Shown here: one piece after another, positions 57,270 through 64,000 of the stretch
How the letters are laid out: each line of letters starts with the position of its first letter
Numbering within the stretch: position 1 is the first letter of the stretch
NCBI RefSeq assembly: GCF_001667375.1
Contig: NZ_LZIN01000061.1
Span: 1-64,000 of the forward strand
DNA from: Mycolicibacter sinensis
GTDB taxonomy: Bacteria > Actinomycetota > Actinomycetes > Mycobacteriales > Mycobacteriaceae
Reading direction: 5' to 3'
DNA: 64,000 bases
Notes under the pieces: model-generated
What the model was told of the DNA's origin: nothing
The model's database searches: none
Seen by the model: the letters and a program-made list of their open reading frames with translations, nothing else
Program-made: the position numbers and the translations under genes

Positions 57270-57836
57270 TTATGCGGTGGCACGTCCGATGAGGTCGCGT
57301 GCGCGGTCGAGCATCGACGCAAACGGTCCCACGGCGAAATTCAGCTTCGCCGATTCCACGCCGGGATGCGGATGGGTTGGCGCGATGGCCTCGGCCGCGC
57401 GCACCGCGCCGGCCAGCCGCTTACGCTCGTCGGCGTCGAGTTTGCGCTGCAACTTCGGGAATTCTTCCCGCTCCTCGTGCTCGGCGTGAGCGAGCACCGC
57501 GTCGCGAAGTCTGATCAGCTCATCGATGAACTGCTGTGAGGTGACGTCGAGGTTCTCCAGCGACGACAGCAGCTCCTTCGCGGAGTGTTCCTCGTCCAAT
57601 AGGGTGTCGACAATTGCATCGCCGGCAGCCACTTCCCGGCGTACGCGCGGATGTACCACCATTTCCTCGGCTGTCTCATGCACGGCTAACAATTGCCGCA
57701 ACTGCGCGAATGGCTTCTCCCGAGCGCGGGGATCCGTTGCGTGCAGCACTTGGTCGAACATGTCCTCGATGAGGTTGTGCTGTGCCTTTAAGAATGCGAC
57801 GACCTCATCGGGCGACTCAATAATCATCTCGGGCAT
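57270..57836 (-). CDS. Hemerythrin-like HHE-domain protein
   Basis: 188 residues from ATG 57836, behind AAGGAGG. Four-helix HHE pattern: His20 in KAQHNLIEDMF, His53 and Glu57 in AVHETAEEMVVHP, His84 in DEEHSAKELL and His117/His120 with Glu in AHAEHEEREEFPKL, giving a full di-iron ligand set. Such proteins bind O2 or NO or scavenge peroxide. The C-terminal helix (MLDRARDLIGRA) is extra. The gene stands alone. Confidence 0.85.
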   Translation of the reverse strand: MPEMIIESPDEVVAFLKAQHNLIEDMFDQVLHATDPRAREKPFAQLRQLLAVHETAEEMVVHPRVRREVAAGDAIVDTLLDEEHSAKELLSSLENLDVTSQQFIDELIRLRDAVLAHAEHEEREEFPKLQRKLDADERKRLAGAVRAAEAIAPTHPHPGVESAKLNFAVGPFASMLDRARDLIGRATA

Positions 57837-57970
57837 GTAGTTGGACCTCCTTGGCCGGCAAGCTGCCACGGCGCTCCGGGTTGGCGCGCCGTAAACACCG
57901 CATACCCGGGCAGCGGCATCGCCGAAACGCAGCGTCCGCCGGGCCACGTCAACGTGACTGCGCGGCTGCC

Positions 57971-58216
57971 TTACTGTTGCGGAGGCGCTGGCACCACCGG
58001 CTGGCATGCGTTGGCGCCAGGATTCCACCAGTTGCCCGGACCGCAATTCGGCGGTGCAGTGGGCTGGCACTCATTAGCGCCCGGATTCCACCAGTTGCCC
58101 GGACCGCAATCAGGAGGTTGAGCCGAGCCTATGCCGGGCGCTACCGCTGTCACAGACGCCGCAGGCGCTAATGCCACCGCCGCGGCAAAAGCCATGCGAA
58201 GAACCAAGTTGCTCAT
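57971..58216 (-). CDS. Small secreted protein with duplicated GPGNWWNPGAN motif
   Basis: 81 residues. Signal peptide with core LRMAFAAAVALAPAASV; cleavage is expected around GSA-QPP. The mature 48 residues are two near-identical copies of PxCGPGNWWNPGANxCQP (about 18 residues each, with two Cys per copy), then a PVVPAPPQQ tail. The paired Cys and Trp suggest a small disulphide fold that might bind sugar or wall polymer. No function is known to me. Confidence 0.7.
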   Translation of the reverse strand: MSNLVLRMAFAAAVALAPAASVTAVAPGIGSAQPPDCGPGNWWNPGANECQPTAPPNCGPGNWWNPGANACQPVVPAPPQQ

Positions 58217-58417
58217 CGAGACCTCCCTCGAAAGTGTCAGACCCCCAATCTGGAGGTCGATCTATGAGCACTACCCCCTCCGGCGGTGCCGCAATCAGGA
58301 ATTTGGCAGTAGGCCGGTACAGGGTCGGCTCGCCCAATGCTGCCGAAACAGGCCGGCTCCTATACGTTGGCGTGCACAACGTTGGAAGTCGCTCCGCCAA
58401 AAAAGGAATGGAACCGA

Positions 58418-58671
58418 ATGACGCTGGACCTGATGCGCCTGTACGACCTCACCGGCAGGACCGCTATCGTCACCGGCGGTACCCGCGGCATTGGTTTCGC
58501 CATCGCCGAGGCCCACCGGAGTTCGTCGAAACCATGCGGACATCGGCGTTGATGCAGCGCATCGCCGAACCGGGCGAAATGGTCGGCCCCGCACTGCTGC
58601 TGGTCTCCGATGCTGGAAGCTTCATCACCGGTCAGACGCTCATCGCCGATGGCGGTGTAGCGGCCCACTAG
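58418..58671 (+). pseudogene. Internally deleted short-chain dehydrogenase
   Basis: ATG 58418 (AAGGA upstream) begins LYDLTGRTAIVTGGTRGIG and FAIAEA, a normal SDR start. The frame then shifts; the C-terminal SDR end (EFVETMRTSALMQRIAEPGE, then FITGQTLIADGG) is in another frame and stops at 58671. About 170 central residues with the Ser/Tyr/Lys active site are missing. The join lies around 58515-58520. Confidence 0.75.
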
Positions 58672-61600
58672 CCGGCAGTGTCGATGGCCCGATAGATCCG
58701 TTTCTCGCTCACCGGGCGCGGAGTGCCGAGCTGCTGCGCCCACAGGCTGACCCGCAGTTCCTCGATCTGCCAACCGATATCGCGCACATCGGCGGCGACG
58801 CGGCGGATCGCGGGTAACGCCGCAAGCAGATCGTCGTAGGCATCCTGCACGGCGTGCACCTGGGCCATCCGCTGGCGATCGGCGGCGATCCCGTGCGGCA
58901 GCTGCTCGAGGCGCCGGCGGATCGCGGCCGCATAGCGGGTGAGATCGGCCAGCCGTGCCCGCCCGGCCGCGGCGACGAAACCCGGCGCCAACAACCGCGC
59001 CAGCTGGTCACGGATATCGGCGATGGCGTCCTGCTGGGCCTCCACCGGCTGGGCGGGCACCAGCAGGTCAACGTCGCGGGCAGCGGCGAGCAGCTTCTCC
59101 ACCCGGCCCAGAACGTCCAGCGTCATCGGCACCAGCGCGTTGCCGGCCGCGGCGCGCAACGCGGCGAACGCGTCACGCGTCCACACCGGCTCGCCGACCA
59201 GCGCATCAGCCGCAGCGTCGGCGCAGTCGTCGATCAGCGCCGTCAGCGACCCGTCCGGGTTGGCCTTCAGCGCCAAGCGGGCTCGCGGATCCAGCTGCCG
59301 TTCAACGTTTTTGACCGGCGAAGCCGAACTGCAGCGCAGCAATCTGCGGATACCAGCGGGCATCGCCGCGGCCGCTTCGGCCGCGGTGGCGAAGACGCGT
59401 AGGTCGACGCTCGTGCCGACATCGACGAACGCCGGATGCCCACGCACCACCCGCCCGGCGACGACGTGCTCGATAACGCGGGGTATCTCGGCGAGGTCGT
59501 CGGGCCAGTCGCGCAATCCGGTGCGTTCCAGATCGCCGGCAACCGCACCGGCCACCGCGGCGCGCGCCGAGGCGGCGAAGCGATCCTGCAAAGCGGGCAG
59601 ATTCTCGCCGCGGGCCAACTCCGAGCCGTCGGCGGCTTCGACGGTGAACGTCACCCGCAGATGCGCCGGCAGCTTGGTCAAGTCGAACGCCTCAAGCGGT
59701 ACCAGGACGCCGGTGCGCCGGCGCAACTCGCGTTGCAGCGCCGCCAGCAGCGACCCGCCATCGGGCTTGAGCGCGGGGAGCACCGCGCGGGCGGTGTCCG
59801 GGGCGGGCACGAAGTTGCGGCGCAGATCTTTGGGCAGGGAGCGGATCAGCGCGGTCACCAACTCTTCGCGCAGCGCCGGCACCTGCCAGGTGAAGGCATC
59901 CCCGCCGAGGCGGGCCAGCACGTCGATCGGCACGTGCACGGTCACGCCGTCGTCGGCGGCGTCCGGCTCGAACCGGTAACTCAGCGGCAGCCGCGCATCG
60001 CCGGTCTGCCAGGTGTCGGGCCGGCCGGCGGTGACGTCGCCATCGGCGCGCAGCAGGTCAGCACGGGTGAAGCACAACAACTGCGGTGTCTTAGGCCGTT
60101 GCTTGCGCCACCAGCCGTCGAAATGCCGCGCTGAGGCGACATCGGGCGGTACCCGGGCGTCGTACCAGGCGTAGATGTCGTCGTCATCGACGACCAGGTC
60201 GCGGCGGCGGGCCCGGTCCTGCAACTCCTCGACCTCGGCCCGCAACCGTGCGTTGTCGGCCAGGAAGCCATGGCGGCTCTGCCAGTCGCCTTCCACCAGC
60301 GCGTGCCGGATGAACAGCTCGCGGGCCAGGGTTGGCTCGATCCGGGCGTAGCCGACCCGGCGGCGCGCCACCAGCGGCAGGCCGTACAGCGTCACCCGCT
60401 CGTAGGCCAGCACCTCGCCACGCTGGGCGTCCCAGTGCGGTTCGCTGTAGCTGCGCTGCACCAACTCCTCCGCCACCCGCTCGACGATTTCGGGCTGGAT
60501 GCGCGCCGCGGTGCGCCCGTAGAGCCGGCTGGTCTCGACCAGCTCGGCCACCACCACCCACCGCGGTGGCCGTTTGGCCAGCACCGATCCGGGCGCCAGC
60601 ACGAATCGGGAGTTACGCGCCCCGAGATAGTCGCGTCCGTCCACGTGGCGCATCCCGACGTGCGACAGCAGGCCGGCCAGCAGGGCCGCATGTATGCGGG
60701 CCCGGCCGGCTGGCTCGTCGACGTCGATGCCGGATTCGCGCAGGCCCAGATCGCGGACGATGCTGCGCAGCTGCCCCACCAGATCCTGCCACTCGCGGAT
60801 GCGCAGATAGTGCAGGAACTCGTCGCGGCACATCCGACGGAACGCGCTGCGGCTCAATTCCTTTCGCTGCGCGGCGAGATACCGCCACAGGTTGAGGTAG
60901 GACATGAAGTCCGATTCGTCATCGGCGAAGCGGGCATGCTTGGCGCGGGCGGCCTCCTCCCGGTCGGTGGGCCGCTCCCGCGGGTCGGGGATGGTCAGCG
61001 CCGCCGCCAGCACCAGCAGCTCGCGCAGACAGCCCTCGTCGTCGGCGGCCAGGATCATCCGGCCCAGCCGCGGGTCCACCGGCAACCGGGCCAGCCGGCG
61101 ACCCAGGTCGGTGATCTGGCCTAGCGGGTCGAACGCCCCGAGTTCGACCAGCAGCGCCACCCCGTCGCGTACGCTGCGCGCGTCCGGTGGATCCAGGAAC
61201 GGGAAGTCCACCACCTCACCGAGGCGCAAGGCCGCCATCTGCAGCAGTACCGCGGCGAGATTGGTGCGCAGCACCTCCGGGTCGGTGTAGGCCGGCCGGG
61301 CTTCGAAGTCGGGTTGCGAGTACAGCCGGATGCAGACACCCGGGGCGGTGCGCCCACAGCGGCCGGCCCGCTGAGCGGCCGAGGCCTGCGAGATCGGTTC
61401 GATCGGCAACCGCTGCACCTTGAGCCGCCTGCTGTAGCGCGAGATGCGGGCGTTGCCGGGGTCGATGACATAGCGGATGCCGGGCACGGTCAGCGACGTC
61501 TCGGCCACGTTGGTCGCCAGCACTACTCGCCGGGTGATGTTCGATCCGGGGCGCCGCGCGAACACCTTCTGTTGTTCGGCGGTCGGCAGCCGGGCATACA

Positions 61601-62606
61601 GCGGCAACACCTCGGTGTTTCGTCGTCCTGCCAAAGCATCTGCGGTATCCCGGATTTCCCTCTCACCGGAGAGAAACACCAAGATGTCGCCCGGCGGCTC
61701 GGCTTCCAGTTCGCCGATCGCGTCGACGATCGCCTCGATCTCGTCACGCATCTCGGTGCGCACGATTTCCCGGTCGGGATCGTCGGGATCCTCGGCGGTG
61801 TCGGCCGCGACCGCGACTTCCAATGGCCGGTAACGAATCTCCACCGGGTAGGTCCGCCCGGACACCTCGATGATCGGAGCCCCGCCTCTGTGCCCGTGTT
61901 CGGCCCCCGCGAAGTGCGCGGCGAACCGCTGCGGCTCGATGGTCGCCGAGGTGACGATCACCTTCAGATCGGGCCGCCGGGGCAGCAGCTCACGCAGGTA
62001 GCCGAGCAAGAAATCGATGTTGAGGCTGCGTTCGTGGGCCTCGTCGAGAATCACTGTGTCATAACGCAGCAGCCGGCGGTCGCGCTGGATTTCGGCGAGC
62101 AGAATGCCGTCGGTCATCAGCTTGACACAGGTGCGATCGCTGACCTGGTCGGTGAACCGCACGCTGTAGCCGACGACATCGCCCAGTGGGACCGCCAACT
62201 CCTCGGCGATGCGCCCCGCGACCGTGCGCGCGGCGAGCCGCCGCGGCTGGGTGTGCCCGATGGTGCCGCGGATGCCGCGGCCGAGTTCGAGGCAGATCTT
62301 GGGCAGCTGCGTCGTCTTGCCCGACCCGGTCGCCCCGGCCACCACCACGACCTGGTGCGCCCGGATCGCCTCGGCGATCTCGTCGCGCCGATCGCTGACC
62401 GGCAGTTCGGGATAGCTGATCGCCGGGACGGCGGCTCGGCGCGCCACCACGACCGCTTCGGCGGCGGTGATCTGGTCGGCGAGGTGCTGCAGCTTCTCCG
62501 GCGGGGCACCACGTAGCTGTTTCAGGCGCCTGCCGAAGTGCACGGCGTCGCGGATGGTCAGGCCGTCGAGCCGGCTGCGCAATTCGGCGGCGGAGGGCTC
62601 GGGCAC
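58668..62606 (-). CDS. hrpA: ATP-dependent RNA helicase HrpA (DEAH box)
   Basis: About 1312 residues from GTG 62606. Walker A GATGSGKT at 91-98, [12 protein letters not shown] (Ia), DEAHERSLN (II), VTSATIE (III), LVFLSGEREI (IV), VVLATNVAETSLTVPG (V) and QRAGRCGRTAPG (VI) are all intact. HA2/OB domains follow, and the long HrpA-specific C-terminal region (from about 700) is complete. It acts in mRNA processing and resolves collided ribosomes in E. coli. The 3' end overlaps the SDR remnant by 4 bp. Confidence 0.93.
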   Translation of the reverse strand: MPEPSAAELRSRLDGLTIRDAVHFGRRLKQLRGAPPEKLQHLADQITAAEAVVVARRAAVPAISYPELPVSDRRDEIAEAIRAHQVVVVAGATGSGKTTQLPKICLELGRGIRGTIGHTQPRRLAARTVAGRIAEELAVPLGDVVGYSVRFTDQVSDRTCVKLMTDGILLAEIQRDRRLLRYDTVILDEAHERSLNIDFLLGYLRELLPRRPDLKVIVTSATIEPQRFAAHFAGAEHGHRGGAPIIEVSGRTYPVEIRYRPLEVAVAADTAEDPDDPDREIVRTEMRDEIEAIVDAIGELEAEPPGDILVFLSGEREIRDTADALAGRRNTEVLPLYARLPTAEQQKVFARRPGSNITRRVVLATNVAETSLTVPGIRYVIDPGNARISRYSRRLKVQRLPIEPISQASAAQRAGRCGRTAPGVCIRLYSQPDFEARPAYTDPEVLRTNLAAVLLQMAALRLGEVVDFPFLDPPDARSVRDGVALLVELGAFDPLGQITDLGRRLARLPVDPRLGRMILAADDEGCLRELLVLAAALTIPDPRERPTDREEAARAKHARFADDESDFMSYLNLWRYLAAQRKELSRSAFRRMCRDEFLHYLRIREWQDLVGQLRSIVRDLGLRESGIDVDEPAGRARIHAALLAGLLSHVGMRHVDGRDYLGARNSRFVLAPGSVLAKRPPRWVVVAELVETSRLYGRTAARIQPEIVERVAEELVQRSYSEPHWDAQRGEVLAYERVTLYGLPLVARRRVGYARIEPTLARELFIRHALVEGDWQSRHGFLADNARLRAEVEELQDRARRRDLVVDDDDIYAWYDARVPPDVASARHFDGWWRKQRPKTPQLLCFTRADLLRADGDVTAGRPDTWQTGDARLPLSYRFEPDAADDGVTVHVPIDVLARLGGDAFTWQVPALREELVTALIRSLPKDLRRNFVPAPDTARAVLPALKPDGGSLLAALQRELRRRTGVLVPLEAFDLTKLPAHLRVTFTVEAADGSELARGENLPALQDRFAASARAAVAGAVAGDLERTGLRDWPDDLAEIPRVIEHVVAGRVVRGHPAFVDVGTSVDLRVFATAAEAAAAMPAGIRRLLRCSSASPVKNVERQLDPRARLALKANPDGSLTALIDDCADAAADALVGEPVWTRDAFAALRAAAGNALVPMTLDVLGRVEKLLAAARDVDLLVPAQPVEAQQDAIADIRDQLARLLAPGFVAAAGRARLADLTRYAAAIRRRLEQLPHGIAADRQRMAQVHAVQDAYDDLLAALPAIRRVAADVRDIGWQIEELRVSLWAQQLGTPRPVSEKRIYRAIDTAG

Positions 62607-62771
62607 TCCGCCGAGGATAGAGGTCGGCGAACGGGCGGGCACCCTCGCCCGGTAGCGCAGCACCGAGCGGCGACAAACTTTACAAAAATAGGCAGAAATG
62701 TCACGCTTGCCGCCGGGCGTGAGCCTGCGCGCATCCGCCCTGGATCAGGGCATGACCAGAGGAGCCAACCG

Positions 62772-63617
62772 GTGGCAGACACTGAATTCTCCGGCCGCAC
62801 CATGGTGGTCTCCGGCGGTAGCCGGGGCATCGGCCTGGCGATCGGACTCGGCGCGGCGAAGCTGGGCGCCAACGTCGTGTTGCTGGCCAAGACCGCCGAA
62901 CCGCACCCCCGCTTGCCGGGAACGGTGCACACCGCCGCCGCCGAAATCGAAGCGGCCGGCGGCAAGGCCCTGGCCATCGTGGGCGACGTACGCAGCGAAG
63001 ACGACGTGCAGCGCGCCGTCGACGCCGCGGTGGACAGGTTCGGCGGCATCGATGTCTGCGTGAACAACGCCAGCTCCATCGCCACCGAGCCGACCGAGCA
63101 GTTGTCGGCCAAGAAGTTCGATCTGATGCAGGACATCAATGTGCGCGGGACGTTCCTGTTGACCAAGGCGTGCCTGCCGCATCTGCGGAGGTCCGCGGCT
63201 GCCCATGTGCTGACCATTGCTCCCCCGCTCAACCTGAACCCGTATTGGCTGGGCCTCCACCCCTCCTACACGCTGTCCAAGTACGGCATGAGCCTGCTGA
63301 CGCTGGGCTGGGCCGCGGAATACGCCGACGCTGGTATCGCGTGCAACTGCTTGTGGCCGGAGACCTACATCGCCACGTCGGCGGTGGCCAACTCCCCCGA
63401 CGGCGGGAATCTGATCGAGAAGGCGCGCAGCCCGCAGATCATGGCGGACGCCGCCGTGGCGATCCTGCGTCGCCCGGCCGCCGAGGCGAGCGGGCAGTGC
63501 TACATCGACGCCGACGTGCTCGCTGAAACCGGCGTGACGGACTTCTCCGGCTACGGTGGCGGCCCAAAGCCGCTGATGGACTTCTTCGTCGACCGGCCGC
63601 TGGGCGGTGGGGCCTAA
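62772..63617 (+). CDS. HSDL2-like short-chain dehydrogenase (Rv3224-like)
   Basis: 281 residues from GTG 62772, with AGAGGAG upstream. NADP motif SGGSRGIGLAIGLG, NNAS motif CVNNASSIA, active site SYTLSKYGMS with Tyr and Lys. The catalytic Ser expected in the SPPL motif of HSDL2 relatives is Ala here (TIAPPLNLNP). The family is thought to act in lipid metabolism. The Ser loss may reduce or change activity. It converges on the M15-like gene. Confidence 0.85.
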   Translation: MADTEFSGRTMVVSGGSRGIGLAIGLGAAKLGANVVLLAKTAEPHPRLPGTVHTAAAEIEAAGGKALAIVGDVRSEDDVQRAVDAAVDRFGGIDVCVNNASSIATEPTEQLSAKKFDLMQDINVRGTFLLTKACLPHLRRSAAAHVLTIAPPLNLNPYWLGLHPSYTLSKYGMSLLTLGWAAEYADAGIACNCLWPETYIATSAVANSPDGGNLIEKARSPQIMADAAVAILRRPAAEASGQCYIDADVLAETGVTDFSGYGGGPKPLMDFFVDRPLGGGA

Positions 63618-63626
63618 AGCCCACGC

Positions 63627-64000
63627 TCAGCGCAGGTAGACCTCGCTGCCGCTGGGATAGCCGCCGCCGGTGGTGGTGACGTGGACGTGGTCGTAGTGGC
63701 CGTAGCCGCCGCGCTGCGCCCCGCCGCCGGGCGTGTAGTACACACCGCGCCAGATGGCGTCCTGCAGCCCGAACCGGTCCGCGTTCTCCATCACATAAGC
63801 CACGATCGAGTCGCCGAGCGCGATGCCCTCGGAACTGCCGGGATTGGGGATCATCACATCTAGGGCCAGCCCGTTCGGGTGCCAGCGCAAGGCGTCGGCG
63901 CGCACGCCACCGATCTGGTGAATCTGCGGGAAGGCGTCGCTGATGCTGCGGGAGGCCAGGATCGTCTTGACCTGAAGGCCGCTTTCCGGGGCGACCCCGG
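63627..64000 (-). CDS. M15-like peptidase / cell-wall protein, C-terminal part (5' end outside window)
   Basis: At least 124 residues, open to the window edge. SRSISDAFPQIHQIGGV and HPNGLALDVMIPNP lead to GHYDHVHVTTTGGGYPSGS. The H-x-x-G-x-A-x-D and D-H-V-H pieces are the zinc signature of M15-type carboxypeptidases. Mycobacteria have several secreted proteins with this C-terminal domain. A GTG at 63905 is not the start, because homology continues upstream. Confidence 0.75.
   Translation of the reverse strand, partial: GVAPESGLQVKTILASRSISDAFPQIHQIGGVRADALRWHPNGLALDVMIPNPGSSEGIALGDSIVAYVMENADRFGLQDAIWRGVYYTPGGGAQRGGYGHYDHVHVTTTGGGYPSGSEVYLR

Noticed and set aside
61314..62516. 400-codon plus-strand frame opposite hrpA
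   Set aside because: Shadow of the helicase core, whose motifs are intact on the minus strand.

Overview
This is a high-GC actinobacterial chromosome segment that almost certainly comes from a mycobacterium. The evidence is a PPE protein, an MmpS/MmpL pair, four mycolic-acid SAM methyltransferases with a KasB-type synthase, a full-length 764-residue AceA2-type isocitrate lyase, an F420-dependent luciferase-like oxidoreductase and a mycothiol-dependent isomerase-family protein. From memory, many genes resemble the M. tuberculosis Rv1894c-Rv1987 segment (Rv1894c-like nitronate monooxygenase, dtd, cinA, STAS protein, aceA2, FadD31-like ligase, tpx, Rv1987-like CBM2 protein), with extra blocks inserted. 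No rRNA, tRNA, CRISPR array, prophage or intact insertion sequence was recognised.

Region by region. 1-9,975: housekeeping and envelope genes: nitronate monooxygenase behind a perfect KstR-type box, HAD phosphatase, cinA, a lipase-maturation-factor-like membrane protein, dtd, VanX-like dipeptidase, yaaA, PAP2 phosphatase and a STAS protein. 10,077-15,200: neutral ceramidase, an acyltransferase-3/SGNH pair and an extended SDR. 15,212-21,830: a GlxA-type regulator, UbiD and UbiX decarboxylase-system genes, a tautomerase-like stretch lacking a normal start, and an AraC regulator. Divergent from these is a secreted protein made of three tandem repeats of about 160-175 residues, closed by a perfect 17-bp hairpin terminator. 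21,939-32,730: an SDR stub in frame with an HD-domain gene, aceA2, a fatty-acyl-AMP ligase, a PPE-SVP protein, mmpL-mmpS and tetR.

32,812-42,353: a PF10118-type protein with a membrane partner, crotonase, NYN protein, KstD-like flavoprotein, lytic transglycosylase, Hsp15, an FKBP lipoprotein, a ParD-like/zeta toxin-antitoxin pair whose toxin appears to start with CTG, a zinc-independent MDR oxidoreductase and tpx. 42,397-47,239: one minus-strand operon, cmaA2-like, umaA/mmaA1-like, kasB-like, mmaA2-like, mmaA4-like, which would couple meromycolate elongation to methyl, cyclopropane and hydroxyl modification. 47,240-64,000: a second FKBP, an LLM oxidoreductase, a GntR plus fatty-acid-hydroxylase operon, an ArsR-SRPBCC-maleylpyruvate-isomerase-like operon, CBM2 protein, short NH3-type nadE, an eroded MazEF-like module, hemerythrin, a small GPGNWWNPGAN-repeat secreted protein, an internally deleted SDR, hrpA, an HSDL2-like SDR and a truncated M15-like peptidase.

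Most start calls rest on ribosome-binding-site position and family alignment from memory. No database search was run.
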